DNA of 64,000 bases, taken from assembly GCF_040760005.1 (NCBI RefSeq), contig NZ_CP099760.1:459001-523000 (forward strand), written 5' to 3'. The DNA is from Pseudomonas sp. stari2 (GTDB lineage: Bacteria > Pseudomonadota > Gammaproteobacteria > Pseudomonadales > Pseudomonadaceae). The notes below the pieces were generated by a model. That model was not told where the DNA came from, ran no database searches, and saw only the letters and a program-made list of their open reading frames with translations. The translations under genes were made by a program, and so were the position numbers. The first letter of the stretch is position 1, and the number at the start of each line of letters is the position of its first letter. Below, in pieces: positions 41,240 through 50,888 of this stretch.

Positions 41240-43563
41240 CAGCGTTTCTTCAACTGCTTGGCGTTGGCGAACAGCGACGCCATCGCGTTATTGGCTGGAG
41301 CCGCCGGGGTGCTTTCCTTGCGCGGAGCCGAACCCTGCGACTGGCGTGGCGCCGAGCCCGGGCGCGAGCCACGGGCGCCGTCGATTTTCTCGCCCGGAGT
41401 GTCGCTCATGCGCATCGACAGGCCGACGCGTTTACGCGGGATGTCGACTTCCATGACCTTCACTTTCACCACGTCACCGGCTTTCACGGCTTCGCGCGGA
41501 TCCTTGATGAATTTCTCCGACAGCGCCGAGATGTGTACCAGACCATCCTGATGCACGCCGATGTCGACGAACGCGCCGAACGCGGTCACGTTGGTCACCA
41601 CGCCTTCGAGGATCATCCCCAGTTGCAGGTCTTTCAGGTCCTCGACGCCTTCCTGGAATTCGGCGGTCTTGAACTCCGGACGTGGGTCGCGACCCGGTTT
41701 TTCCAGTTCCTGCAGGATGTCGGTGACGGTGGGCAGACCGAAGGTCTCGTCGGTGAACTTCTTCGGATCCAGGCGCTTGAGGAACGCGGCGTCGCCGATC
41801 AGCGAGCGGATGTCGCGGTCGGTTTCAGCGGCGATGCGTTGCACCAGCGGATAGGCTTCCGGGTGAACGGCCGAGGAGTCCAGCGGGTTGTCGCCGTTCA
41901 TCACGCGCAGGAAGCCGGCGGCCTGTTCAAAGGTTTTCTCGCCCAGACGAGCAACTTTCTTCAGCGCTGCACGGGTCTTGAACGCGCCGTGCTCGTCACG
42001 GTGAGTCACGATGTTCTGCGCCAGGGTCGCGTTGAGGCCGGAGATCCGCGCCAGCAGCGCCACGGACGCGGTGTTCACGTCCACACCCACGGCGTTCACG
42101 CAGTCCTCGACCACGGCGTCCAGGCCGCGCGCCAGTTTCAGCTGCGACACGTCGTGCTGGTACTGGCCGACACCGATGGATTTCGGATCGATCTTCACCA
42201 GTTCGGCCAGTGGATCCTGCAAGCGACGGGCGATGGACACGGCGCCACGGATCGATACGTCCAGATCCGGGAATTCCTTGGCCGCCAGTTCCGATGCCGA
42301 GTACACCGATGCGCCGGCTTCGGAGACCATGACCTTGGTCATTTTCATTGCTGGATATTTTTTGATCAGTTCGATGGCCAGTTTGTCGGTTTCACGGCTG
42401 GCGGTGCCGTTGCCGATGGCGATAAGGTCGACTGAGTGCTTGGCGCACAGGGCGGCCAGGATGGCGATGGTCTGATCCCACTTGTTGTGCGGCACGTGCG
42501 GATAAACCGTGGCGTGATCCAGCAGCTTGCCGGTGGAGTCGACCACCGCGACCTTGCAGCCGGTACGCAGGCCCGGGTCGAGGCCCAGAGTGGCGCGCGG
42601 GCCGGCTGGGGCGGCCAGCAACAGGTCGTGCAGATTGTGGGCAAATACGTTGATCGCCTCGGTTTCGGCGCCGTCGCGCAGCTCGCCCAGCAGGTCGGTT
42701 TCCAGGTGGGTGTAGAGCTTGACCTTCCAGGTCCAGCGCACCACTTCACCCAGCCATTTGTCGGCCGGACGGTTCTGGTTCTGGATGCCGACGTGCTGGC
42801 CGATCATGCCTTCGCACGGGTGCAGGGTGCCCGGCAGTTCCTCACCGACTTTGAGTGCGGAGCTGAGAATGCCTTCGTTGCGGCCACGGAAAATCGCCAG
42901 CGCGCGGTGCGACGGCATGCTTTTCAGTGGTTCGTCGTGTTCGAAGTAGTCGCGGAACTTGGCGCCTTCCTCTTCCTTGCCGGCGATGACGCGGGCGCTG
43001 AGGGTGGCTTCCTGCTTCAAATAGTTGCGCAGTTTGTCCAGCAGGTTGGCGTCTTCGGCGAAGCGCTCCATGAGGATGTACTTGGCGCCTTCCAGCGCTG
43101 CCTTGGCGTCGGCCACGCCTTTTTCGGCGTTGATGAAGCGTGCGGCTTCGGTTTCCGGGGCCAGGCTCGGGTCGTTGAACAGACCGTCGGCCAGCTCGCC
43201 GAGGCCGGCTTCCAGGGCGATCTGGCCCTTGGTACGGCGTTTCTGCTTGTACGGCAGGTACAAGTCTTCTAGGCGGGTCTTGGTGTCGGCGAGTTTGATT
43301 TCGCGCTCCAGCTCAGGGGTGAGTTTGCCCTGCTCCTGGATGCTGGAAAGAATGCTGATGCGCCGTTCGTCGAGTTCTCGCAGGTAGCGCAGACGCTCTT
43401 CCAGATGACGTAGCTGAGTGTCATCGAGGCTGCCGGTCACTTCTTTCCGGTAACGGGCGATGAAGGGAACGGTAGAGCCTTCATCGAGTAGCGCGACGGC
43501 CGCTTCGACCTGTTGCGGGCGTACGCCGAGTTCCTCGGCGATGCGGCTGTTGATGCTGTCCAT
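41239..43563 (-). CDS. tex: Tex, RNA-binding transcription accessory protein
   Basis: This 774-residue protein has the full Tex order: an N-terminal helical domain from [39 protein letters not shown], a YqgF-like region [18 protein letters not shown], a helix-hairpin-helix region near [26 protein letters not shown], and a C-terminal S1 domain [21 protein letters not shown] with [11 protein letters not shown], then a basic tail. Tex binds structured nucleic acid and affects transcription and toxin gene expression in several pathogens. The start at 43563 has AGGTGG; the longer open frame upstream is not supported. Confidence 0.95.
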   Translation of the reverse strand: MDSINSRIAEELGVRPQQVEAAVALLDEGSTVPFIARYRKEVTGSLDDTQLRHLEERLRYLRELDERRISILSSIQEQGKLTPELEREIKLADTKTRLEDLYLPYKQKRRTKGQIALEAGLGELADGLFNDPSLAPETEAARFINAEKGVADAKAALEGAKYILMERFAEDANLLDKLRNYLKQEATLSARVIAGKEEEGAKFRDYFEHDEPLKSMPSHRALAIFRGRNEGILSSALKVGEELPGTLHPCEGMIGQHVGIQNQNRPADKWLGEVVRWTWKVKLYTHLETDLLGELRDGAETEAINVFAHNLHDLLLAAPAGPRATLGLDPGLRTGCKVAVVDSTGKLLDHATVYPHVPHNKWDQTIAILAALCAKHSVDLIAIGNGTASRETDKLAIELIKKYPAMKMTKVMVSEAGASVYSASELAAKEFPDLDVSIRGAVSIARRLQDPLAELVKIDPKSIGVGQYQHDVSQLKLARGLDAVVEDCVNAVGVDVNTASVALLARISGLNATLAQNIVTHRDEHGAFKTRAALKKVARLGEKTFEQAAGFLRVMNGDNPLDSSAVHPEAYPLVQRIAAETDRDIRSLIGDAAFLKRLDPKKFTDETFGLPTVTDILQELEKPGRDPRPEFKTAEFQEGVEDLKDLQLGMILEGVVTNVTAFGAFVDIGVHQDGLVHISALSEKFIKDPREAVKAGDVVKVKVMEVDIPRKRVGLSMRMSDTPGEKIDGARGSRPGSAPRQSQGSAPRKESTPAAPANNAMASLFANAKQLKKR

Positions 43564-43923
43564 AAAACCACCTGACAAATTGTGAAAGCAGGCTCGCAGG
43601 CGCATAAATAAGGGCCCGGAGTCTGGTGGGGCGGCCTGACGCTTGCCGCTGCCTGGGTCAACAGGCATCCCATTGACCCGTGAAATCGAACAATTACTGC
43701 GGCGACCCGGAAAATAAAGGACGGCCACCTGCGGTAACGATTCAGACGTTGCCTGGCACAAAAGGCCGCGCATTATAACCGGCGTTCTGTCATTCGGGGG
43801 CGACGCGGTCTGTAGGCTCAAGCCCCGGTTTTCTGGCAGTGAAGGAAAAATCTGCTAACAATGCACACGGTGCGTATAACGGCAGCTACGCCATAATGCG
43901 CGCCGAGCTAAAAGGAGTATCCA

Positions 43924-44664
43924 ATGAGCAGCACTGCACAAACTGCTGAAGGCGAAAAAATTCTTATTGTTGACGACGATCCGGGGCTGAGCAGCCTGCT
44001 GGAACGCTTCTTCGTCAGCAAGGGCTACCGTGCCCGCGCCGTACCGAACACCGAGCAGATGGATCGTCTGCTGTCCCGTGAAGTGTTCAACCTGGTCGTT
44101 CTCGACCTGATGCTGCCGGGCGAAGACGGCCTGACCGCTTGCCGTCGTCTGCGTGGCGCGAACAATCAGATCCCGATCATCATGCTCACCGCCAAGGGCG
44201 ACGAACTGAGCCGGATCAAGGGGCTGGAACTGGGCGCCGACGATTACCTGGCCAAGCCGTTCAACCCGGACGAGCTGATGGCTCGCGTCAAAGCCGTGCT
44301 GCGCCGTCAGGCCGCACCGGTGCCGGGCGCGCCAGGCAGTGAAGAAGAAAACGTCACGTTCGGCGACTACGTACTGTCCCTGGCCACCCGCGAACTCAAG
44401 CGCGGCGATGAAGTGCACATGCTCACCACCGGTGAGTTTGCGGTACTCAAGGCCCTGGTGATGAACGCCCGTCAGCCGCTGACCCGCGACAAGCTGATGA
44501 ACCTGGCCCGTGGCCGGGAGTGGGATGCCCTGGAGCGTTCCATCGACGTGCAGATTTCCCGTCTGCGCCGGATGATCGAACCCGATCCGTCCAAACCGCG
44601 CTATATCCAGACTGTCTGGGGCGTGGGTTATGTGTTCGTGCCGGATGGCAACTCCACCAAGTGA
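43924..44664 (+). CDS. ompR: OmpR, response regulator
   Basis: This 246-residue protein has a receiver domain (ILIVDDDPGLSSLL; phospho-acceptor Asp61 in LVVLDLMLPGEDG; Thr in IIMLTAKG; Lys in LAKPFNPDEL) and a C-terminal winged helix of the OmpR type (LTTGEFAVLKALVMNARQPLTR to YIQTVWGVGYVF). It is paired with the histidine kinase gene downstream and responds to osmotic or envelope signals in the family. AAAAGGAG precedes the ATG. A hairpin-containing 114-base spacer separates it from envZ. Confidence 0.94.
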   Translation: MSSTAQTAEGEKILIVDDDPGLSSLLERFFVSKGYRARAVPNTEQMDRLLSREVFNLVVLDLMLPGEDGLTACRRLRGANNQIPIIMLTAKGDELSRIKGLELGADDYLAKPFNPDELMARVKAVLRRQAAPVPGAPGSEEENVTFGDYVLSLATRELKRGDEVHMLTTGEFAVLKALVMNARQPLTRDKLMNLARGREWDALERSIDVQISRLRRMIEPDPSKPRYIQTVWGVGYVFVPDGNSTK

Positions 44665-44684
44665 CGGGTGATTTGTAGGAGCGG

Positions 44685-44722
44685 GTCTGCGGGCAACGGT
44701 CGAAAGTGCCGGCTCCGCAGAC
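44685..44722. repeat. Inverted repeat between ompR and envZ
   Basis: GTCTGCGG (44685-44692) and CCGCAGAC (44715-44722), extended outward by GAGCGG and CTCGC, within a segment beginning TGTAGGAGCGGGTCTGCGG. The opening TGTAGGAGCGG resembles the REP elements common in Pseudomonas. It may lower envZ expression relative to ompR. Confidence 0.5.
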
Positions 44723-44778
44723 TCGCTATCCGCAATATGCGAGCATTGCTCGTTCCTGCAAGTGCGTAGCGGTTATCC

Positions 44779-46092
44779 ATGAAAACCCCTGTCTGGTTCC
44801 CCCAAAGCTTCTTCTCCCGCACCCTCTGGCTGGTGCTCATCGTCGTATTGTTCTCCAAGGCACTGACCCTGGTTTATCTGTTGATGAACGAGGATGTGCT
44901 GGTGGATCGCCAATACAGCCACGGCGTCGCCCTGACGCTGCGTGCCTATTGGGCCGCCGATGAAGAGAACCGCGCGAAGATCGCCGATGCCGCGACCCTG
45001 ATACGGGTGGTCGGTGCCGGTGTGCCGGAAGGCGAACAGCACTGGCCGTACAGCGAAATCTACCAGCGGCAGATGCAGGCGGAACTGGGTGCGGACACCG
45101 AGGTTCGACTGCGCATGCATTCGCCGCCGGCGTTGTGGGTGCGCGCTCCGAGCCTGGGTGACGGGTGGTTGAAGGTGCCGTTGTACCCGCATCCGTTGCG
45201 CGGCCAGAAAATCTGGAACGTGCTCGGCTGGTTCCTCGCCATCGGTCTGCTCTCGACTGCGTCGGCCTGGATTTTCGTCAGCCAGCTTAACCAGCCATTG
45301 AAGCGTCTGGTGTATGCCGCGCGGCAGCTCGGTCAGGGCCGTAGCGTGCGCCTGCCGATCAGCGATACACCCAGCGAAATGACCGAAGTTTATCGCGCCT
45401 TCAACCAGATGGCTGAAGACGTCGAACAGGCTGGTCGTGAACGAGAACTGATGCTCGCCGGGGTTTCCCATGACCTGCGGACGCCGCTGACCCGATTGCG
45501 ATTGTCACTGGAATTGATGGGCGACCGCACCGACCTGACCGACGATATGGTGCGTGATATCGAAGACATGGACGCGATCCTCGACCAGTTCCTCGCGTTC
45601 ATTCGCGATGGTCGGGACGAATCCGTGGAAGAAGTGGATCTGAGCGATCTGGTGCGTGAAGTCGCGGCGCCGTACAACCAGAGTGAAGAGAAAGTGCGTT
45701 TGCGCCTGGAGCCGATCCAGCCGTTCCCGCTGCGCCGGGTGTCGATGAAACGTCTGCTGAACAACCTGATCGGCAATGCGTTGAATCATGCCGGCGGCAG
45801 TGTGGACGTTGCGGCCTATGTGTCCGGTGACACCAGCGCGCCGTACGTGGTGCTGAGTGTGATGGACCGTGGGGCGGGGATTGATCCTTCCGAGCTTGAA
45901 GCGATCTTCAACCCGTTCACCCGCGGCGACCGGGCGCGGGGCGGGAAGGGCACCGGGCTGGGGCTGGCGATTGTGAAGCGGATTGCTTCGATGCACGGTG
46001 GCAATGTCGAGTTGCGCAACCGCTCCGGGGGCGGGCTGGAGGCGCGGGTGCGCTTGCCGCTGGGATTGATGCTGCCGCGGGACGCGGTTTAA
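44779..46092 (+). CDS. envZ: EnvZ, osmosensor histidine kinase
   Basis: This 437-residue sensor has two membrane helices (about residues 13-35 and 152-172) flanking a periplasmic domain, a HAMP linker (QLNQPLKRLVYAARQLGQG), a phosphoacceptor helix with His231 in AGVSHDLRTPLTRLRLSLEL, and an ATPase domain with N box NNLIGNALNHAGG, DRGAGIDPSELE and GKGTGLGLAIVKRI. It phosphorylates OmpR. An inverted repeat ends the region with convergent rimK. Confidence 0.94.
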   Translation: MKTPVWFPQSFFSRTLWLVLIVVLFSKALTLVYLLMNEDVLVDRQYSHGVALTLRAYWAADEENRAKIADAATLIRVVGAGVPEGEQHWPYSEIYQRQMQAELGADTEVRLRMHSPPALWVRAPSLGDGWLKVPLYPHPLRGQKIWNVLGWFLAIGLLSTASAWIFVSQLNQPLKRLVYAARQLGQGRSVRLPISDTPSEMTEVYRAFNQMAEDVEQAGRERELMLAGVSHDLRTPLTRLRLSLELMGDRTDLTDDMVRDIEDMDAILDQFLAFIRDGRDESVEEVDLSDLVREVAAPYNQSEEKVRLRLEPIQPFPLRRVSMKRLLNNLIGNALNHAGGSVDVAAYVSGDTSAPYVVLSVMDRGAGIDPSELEAIFNPFTRGDRARGGKGTGLGLAIVKRIASMHGGNVELRNRSGGGLEARVRLPLGLMLPRDAV

Positions 46093-46096
46093 GTTT

Positions 46097-46118
46097 CAGG
46101 CGGCCTTGCGGCCGCCTG
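46097..46118. terminator. Bidirectional hairpin between envZ and rimK
   Basis: CAGGCGGCC-TTGC-GGCCGCCTG, a perfect 9-bp stem between two convergent stops (envZ ends 46092, rimK ends 46128). There is little T-run on either side. Confidence 0.7.
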
Positions 46119-46127
46119 ATTCAAGGT

Positions 46128-47033
46128 TCAACCCTTGCCTTTTGTGCGGGTCATGTTCGGTCCGCCATTCTTCTCAAGGTGCTCGATGATGATCCCCGCC
46201 ACGTTCTTGCCCGTGGTGGTTTCGATCCCTTCCAGACCCGGTGACGAGTTCACTTCCATCACCAGCGGCCCGTGGTTGGAACGCAGAATATCGACACCCG
46301 CCACCGCCAGCCCCATGACCTTGGCAGCGCGCAACGCGGTCATGCGTTCTTCCGGGGTGATCTTGATCAGGCTGGCGCTGCCGCCCCGGTGCAGGTTGGA
46401 GCGGAATTCCCCGGGCTTGGCCTGACGCTTCATCGCCGCGATCACCTTGTCACCGACCACGAAGCAGCGAATGTCCGCGCCGCCGGCTTCCTTGATGTAT
46501 TCCTGCACCATGATGTTCTGCTTCAGGCCCATGAACGCCTCGATCACCGACTCCGCCGCCGTCGCGGTTTCGCACAGCACCACACCAATGCCCTGAGTAC
46601 CTTCCAGCACCTTGATCACCAGCGGCGCGCCGTTGACCATGTCGATCAGGTCGGGAATGTCGTCCGGCGAGTGGGCGAACCCGGTCACCGGCAGGCCGAT
46701 ACCCCGGCGTGACAGCAATTGCAGCGAACGCAGCTTGTCCCGGGAACGGGCGATGGCCACCGATTCGTTGAGCGGAAACACCCCCATCATTTCGAACTGG
46801 CGCAGCACTGCGCAGCCATAGAACGTCACCGATGCGCCGATCCGCGGGATCACCGCATCGAAACCTTCCAGCGGTTTGCCGCGATAGTGGATCTGCGGCT
46901 TGTGGCTGGCGATGTTCATGTAGGCGCGCAAGGTGTCGATCACTACCATTTCATGCCCGCGTTCGGTTCCGGCTTCGACCAGACGGCGGGTGGAATACAG
47001 ACGCGGATTGCGCGACAGCACAGCGATCTTCAT
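46128..47033 (-). CDS. rimK: RimK, ribosomal protein S6 glutamate ligase
   Basis: This 301-residue ATP-grasp ligase adds glutamates to the C-terminus of ribosomal protein S6. Motifs include [83 protein letters not shown] and [14 protein letters not shown], which hold the nucleotide and metal ligands. It overlaps rimB by four bases and is the last gene of rimA-rimB-rimK, the order described in P. fluorescens, where RimA, RimB and c-di-GMP control RimK and so the ribosome composition. Confidence 0.95.
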   Translation of the reverse strand: MKIAVLSRNPRLYSTRRLVEAGTERGHEMVVIDTLRAYMNIASHKPQIHYRGKPLEGFDAVIPRIGASVTFYGCAVLRQFEMMGVFPLNESVAIARSRDKLRSLQLLSRRGIGLPVTGFAHSPDDIPDLIDMVNGAPLVIKVLEGTQGIGVVLCETATAAESVIEAFMGLKQNIMVQEYIKEAGGADIRCFVVGDKVIAAMKRQAKPGEFRSNLHRGGSASLIKITPEERMTALRAAKVMGLAVAGVDILRSNHGPLVMEVNSSPGLEGIETTTGKNVAGIIIEHLEKNGGPNMTRTKGKG

Positions 47034-47509
47034 GCAACACCTGTGGAGGAGGTAGATACCGGGAACACCGGCTTGTCTTGTACATACTTGATGCCCGGAT
47101 TGACCACCAGTTGGCCGTCGATCAGGGCTTTGGAACCTAACAACAGGCGATAGCGCATGGACTTGCGGCAGGCGAGGGTGAACTCGACCGGCCAGACCCG
47201 ATCACCGAGGGCCAGGGTGGTGCTGATCACGTAGCGCACCTGGGCCTGGCCGTTGGAACTCTTGATGGTCTTGCGGGTGACCAGCGGCGCTTCGCAACGC
47301 CGGTGGCGCAACTGCACCACCGTGCCCAGGTGCGCGGTGAAGCGCACCCATTTCTCGCCGTCCCGTTCGAACGGCTCGATGTCGGTGGCGTGCAGGCTGG
47401 AGGTGCTGGCACCGGTATCGATTTTCGCCCGAAGGCCCGCGACTCCCAAGTCCGGGAGCGCCACCCACTCGCGCAGACCGACAACGGTCAAATGGTCAAA
47501 TGTCTTCAA
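47030..47509 (-). CDS. rimB: RimB, retropepsin-like protease
   Basis: This about 159-residue protein has the retropepsin-like motif [14 protein letters not shown] with the catalytic aspartate, followed by [17 protein letters not shown] and [20 protein letters not shown]. It belongs to the ATP-dependent zinc protease/RimB family; RimB trims glutamates or regulates RimK. The start is uncertain: the conserved part begins at TTG 47509 ([11 protein letters not shown]), without a ribosome site; a GTG at 47539 would add ten residues and overlap rimA by 13 bases, but its GGAG is only one base away. Coupled translation from rimA could explain either. Confidence 0.85.
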   Translation of the reverse strand: MKTFDHLTVVGLREWVALPDLGVAGLRAKIDTGASTSSLHATDIEPFERDGEKWVRFTAHLGTVVQLRHRRCEAPLVTRKTIKSSNGQAQVRYVISTTLALGDRVWPVEFTLACRKSMRYRLLLGSKALIDGQLVVNPGIKYVQDKPVFPVSTSSTGVA

Positions 47510-47526
47510 TGGAAAAAAACCAACAA

Positions 47527-48306
47527 TTAATGCGCCCACGCTCCAGGGGAAACCTGAGCTAACGCTTTGAATGCAGGCTTGGCGAACCAGAATCCCTGCA
47601 TCAGAAATATTCCGCAGTCCGCCAGGAAATCCCGTTCACCAGCGCTTTCTATGCCTTCGGCGATGACTGTAACGTCCAACTCCGCACAGATTGTGACAAT
47701 CCCCCGAACGATAGCCTGACGAACACGGTCACGGTCGATATCGCGAATCAGCGCCATGTCGAGTTTGATCAGGTCCGGCTGGAAATCGGCCAGCAGATTG
47801 AGCCCCGAATAACCGGCGCCGAAATCGTCGATGGCCGTCTTGAAGCCGAATTCGCGGTATTCACGCAGAATATTGGTCAAATGGCGATAGTTATCTACGT
47901 GCTCGCTTTCCAGTGTTTCGAAAATCAGCCGGTCGATCGGGAAATTGTGTTTCCTGGCGGCCTCCAGGGTGCTGCGAATGCATAACTCTGGACGATAGAC
48001 GGCGTTGGGCATGAAGTTGATCGACAAGTGTGTCTGCATATTAAGCGCGGCCGCGCCTTCGATGGCGCGAGTCCGGCAGAGTTGGTCGAAACGGTAGCGG
48101 TTATCTTCTGTAATCTGGTCCAGCACGGTGAGTGCGCCTTCACCGGCCGCACCACGAACCAGTGCCTCGTAGGCGTATACCGACTCGTCACGCAGATCCA
48201 CGATGGGCTGATAAGCGAAGGAAAAGTCGAAGCCCAGCGGCTCGCTTTGCTGGCAGCCCAGACAGCCCGGTTTGGGCGAGGTCAATGAAGACGGAAATTT
48301 GGTCAC
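47527..48306 (-). CDS. rimA: RimA, EAL-domain c-di-GMP phosphodiesterase
   Basis: This 259-residue protein is a single EAL domain with the key residues present: YEALVRG, FETLESEHV, DDFGAGYSGL, KLDMALIRDI and VIAEGIES. It therefore looks catalytically active in cleaving c-di-GMP. An N-terminal CLGCQQ segment precedes the domain. GTG at 48306 with GGAG at seven bases is the preferred start; the frame is open 12 codons further. First gene of rimABK, where it links c-di-GMP turnover to S6 glutamylation and protein synthesis. Confidence 0.93.
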   Translation of the reverse strand: MTKFPSSLTSPKPGCLGCQQSEPLGFDFSFAYQPIVDLRDESVYAYEALVRGAAGEGALTVLDQITEDNRYRFDQLCRTRAIEGAAALNMQTHLSINFMPNAVYRPELCIRSTLEAARKHNFPIDRLIFETLESEHVDNYRHLTNILREYREFGFKTAIDDFGAGYSGLNLLADFQPDLIKLDMALIRDIDRDRVRQAIVRGIVTICAELDVTVIAEGIESAGERDFLADCGIFLMQGFWFAKPAFKALAQVSPGAWAH

Positions 48307-48422
48307 TCGATCACTCCATGCCGGTGAACCGGCGAAGATCACAGTTTATCTGGAGGGCCGGGTTCTTGCGCCCGACAGAATCGGTAGTACAGTTCCGACT
48401 ACTGGCTGAACGAGGAATTCAT

Positions 48423-48830
48423 ATGGCGCAAAAACAGGAAGAGGACGACAAGGTCCGTCTCGATAAATGGTTGTGGGCTGCGCGTTTTTATAAAACACGG
48501 GCCTTGGCCAAAGCCGCCATTGAAAGCGGCAAGGTGCATTGTCGGGGAGAGCGCTGCAAGCCTGGCAAAGAGCCACGCATCGGCGATGAATTCGAGATTC
48601 GCACCGGCTTCGATGAAAAGACCGTTGTGGTGCAAGCCCTGTCGATCGTGCGTCGTGGCGCGCCGGAAGCGCAGACGCTGTATGCGGAAACCGAAGCCAG
48701 TGTCGCCAAGCGCGAGGCGGCTGCGGCGATGCGCAAGGCGGGCGCCTTGGGCGTAACCACAGATGGCAAACCGAGCAAGAAGCAGCGCCGGGATCTGTTT
48801 AAATTTCGTGGGAACAGTGGCGGAGAATAA
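48423..48830 (+). CDS. hslR: Hsp15, ribosome-associated heat-shock protein
   Basis: This 135-residue protein has an S4 RNA-binding domain (VRLDKWLWAARFYKTRALAKAAIESGKVHCRG) and a basic C-terminal helix (KREAAAAMRKAG...KKQRRDLFKFRG). Hsp15 binds free 50S subunits carrying a nascent chain. The start at 48423 has AACGAGGAA. It is divergent from rimA with 116 bases between. In many gammaproteobacteria it is adjacent to hslO; here a PAP2 gene on the other strand lies between. Confidence 0.93.
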   Translation: MAQKQEEDDKVRLDKWLWAARFYKTRALAKAAIESGKVHCRGERCKPGKEPRIGDEFEIRTGFDEKTVVVQALSIVRRGAPEAQTLYAETEASVAKREAAAAMRKAGALGVTTDGKPSKKQRRDLFKFRGNSGGE

Positions 48831-48836
48831 AAAAAA

Positions 48837-48887
48837 CGCAGCCTGCCGGTCCTGACTCAAGACTCGTCAATGGCTGCGATTTTTTTC
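48837..48887. terminator. Terminator between hslR and the PAP2 gene
   Basis: CGCAGCC (48837-48843) pairs with GGCTGCG (48872-48878) over a long loop; an A-tract lies on the left and ATTTTTTT on the right, so it could end both convergent genes. Confidence 0.5.
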
Positions 48888-48899
48888 AGCGGTCGTCGA

Positions 48900-49700
48900 T
48901 TATCGTGCGGACACGACAGTCATCCGCGAAACCACCGGCAACTTGCCCAGCAGCCCAAAGATTGGCGCCGTGACCTTCAGCCAGAAGTTCGCCGCGTGAT
49001 AGGCAAACGGCGTGTAGTAACCCCAACCCAGCGCCCACACCGCCAGCAGCAGGCCACCGATGTAATCGTCCTGGCCCCAGTGCGCGCCGGCCACCAGCCG
49101 CGGCAGCATGAACAGCAGCGCCAGGCCCCAGACTGTCAGGAACTGGCCGGCTGAGCGACTGAAAACGCCCATGAACAGCGCCCAGATCAGCAGCACCGAA
49201 GCATGGTCACCGGGAAAACTCTGGCTCGAGCGATCCTTCAGCTCAAAGGTCTTCTCCAGATGCGGGAAATAGTCGCTCATATGGACGGCGCCTTCGAGCA
49301 CCATGGAGGGGCTATTGTGCTGCCAGCCCATGTGGTCGGCAAATTTGGAAAACAGCGCGCGGATCACCACCATCAGCAGCAGGATCGAGAAAAATCCGAA
49401 GAACGCGCGACGTACGTCAATCGCCTTGAAGACCCAGTCGCCCTTGATCAGCAGCGTCAGCAGAATCAGTCCGACGACAACGTCGAACGGGCGCAGACTT
49501 GCAATTGCCCAGATGTGGAGCCATATGGGGTTGCTGGCCAGCGGAGTATTGAGTGAGCGGAACAGCCACTCGTCGAAAACCACACACAGCATCTGGCCTG
49601 TAGGCCATAACCAGAAAGCCAGTAGTGCCAATGGCACTGCATTGCACAGAACCAGCCGGCCGAGGTTCCACCTTGATTGGAACAAACCCGGATTGTTCAT
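48900..49700 (-). CDS. PAP2-family membrane phosphatase
   Basis: This 266-residue inner-membrane protein has about six helices. The acid phosphatase motifs are SFPGDHAS (with the catalytic His) and RLVAGAHWGQDDYIGG (with the nucleophilic His and its Asp). It probably dephosphorylates a lipid pyrophosphate or phospholipid such as undecaprenyl pyrophosphate or lipid A precursor, but the subgroup is not certain. The start at 49700 has GGGAGG; an upstream ATG adds 11 residues and lacks one. It sits alone between hslR and hslO on the opposite strand. Confidence 0.85.
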   Translation of the reverse strand: MNNPGLFQSRWNLGRLVLCNAVPLALLAFWLWPTGQMLCVVFDEWLFRSLNTPLASNPIWLHIWAIASLRPFDVVVGLILLTLLIKGDWVFKAIDVRRAFFGFFSILLLMVVIRALFSKFADHMGWQHNSPSMVLEGAVHMSDYFPHLEKTFELKDRSSQSFPGDHASVLLIWALFMGVFSRSAGQFLTVWGLALLFMLPRLVAGAHWGQDDYIGGLLLAVWALGWGYYTPFAYHAANFWLKVTAPIFGLLGKLPVVSRMTVVSAR

Positions 49701-49804
49701 AAAATGCCTCCCGTGGCTGAACATAGGCATCAAAATGGATGCCAGAAGCGCGGGATTTTCATTCTTTGTAACCTTTTTGTCATTAAAATCAGATACCTAG
49801 ACCT

Positions 49805-50707
49805 ATGACCGATTTCCTCGATACCGATTACACCCAACGCTTCATCTTCGATGACAGCGACACGCGCGGCGAACTGGTGTCGCTGGAACGCAGCTACGCC
49901 GAAGTGCTCGCCAAGCACCCGTATCCGGAGCCGGTTGCGCAATTGCTGGGCGAATTCATGGCTGCCGCGTCGCTGCTGGTGGGCACCCTGAAATTCGATG
50001 GCTTGCTGATTCTTCAGGCACGCTCCGAAGGCCCGATTCCGCTGCTGATGATCGAGTGCTCCAGCGAGCGCGAAATTCGTGGCCTGGCCCGTTATGAGGC
50101 GGACCTGATCGCCCCTGACGCAACCCTCGCCGACCTGATGCCCAACGGCGTTCTGGCCCTGACGATCGACCCGACCGTAGGCCAGCGTTATCAGGGTATC
50201 GTCGACCTCGACGGCGAAACCCTGTCCGATTGCTTCACCAACTACTTCGTCATGTCCCAGCAGGTCGGCACCCGCTTCAAGCTGTGTGCCGATGGCCGTC
50301 GCGCCCGTGGCCTGCTGCTGCAGCAACTGCCGGCCGATCGCCTGAAAGATGAAGATGAACGCGCCGCCAGCTGGCAGCACATCACCGCGCTGGGCAACAC
50401 CCTGACCGCTGATGAACTGTTGAGCCTGGACAACGAAACGGTTCTGCATCGCCTCTACCATGAAGAGCAGGTTCGTCTGTTCGATGTGCAGAAATTGCGT
50501 TTCCACTGCAGTTGCTCCCGCGAGCGTTCGGGCAATGCATTGGTCAGCCTGGGTCTGGAAGATGCGCAGCAATTGGTGGCCGAGCAGGGTGGCAGCGTCG
50601 AGATCGATTGCCAGTTCTGTAACCAACGCTACCTGTTCGATGCGGCGGATATCGCTCAATTGTTCGCTGGCGCGGGCGTCGAGACGCCGTCAGATACCCG
50701 GCACTAA
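49805..50707 (+). CDS. hslO: Hsp33, redox-regulated chaperone
   Basis: This 300-residue chaperone is switched on by oxidation. The N-terminal domain starts [21 protein letters not shown]; the linker carries [10 protein letters not shown] and the end carries [10 protein letters not shown], the CxC and CxxC zinc-binding pairs that form disulfides. Length is normal. It is followed by a 181-base gap and pckA. AT-rich sequence before the start is a probable promoter. Confidence 0.95.
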   Translation: MTDFLDTDYTQRFIFDDSDTRGELVSLERSYAEVLAKHPYPEPVAQLLGEFMAAASLLVGTLKFDGLLILQARSEGPIPLLMIECSSEREIRGLARYEADLIAPDATLADLMPNGVLALTIDPTVGQRYQGIVDLDGETLSDCFTNYFVMSQQVGTRFKLCADGRRARGLLLQQLPADRLKDEDERAASWQHITALGNTLTADELLSLDNETVLHRLYHEEQVRLFDVQKLRFHCSCSRERSGNALVSLGLEDAQQLVAEQGGSVEIDCQFCNQRYLFDAADIAQLFAGAGVETPSDTRH

Positions 50708-50888
50708 AACGGTTCAGCGCAGGTAAATTCACTGCTCAACGACGGAATAACGCCGTTACGACGGGAGGACCCTACTCTTTTTGGGCTTTTCTGGCATAAT
50801 CCGGCCCACTTTTTTCGCGGTAGTAGTGCACGACTTTCTACTACAAAACGTTTGGAGCACACTCGGCCACTGGCCGACGGGGAATCTC

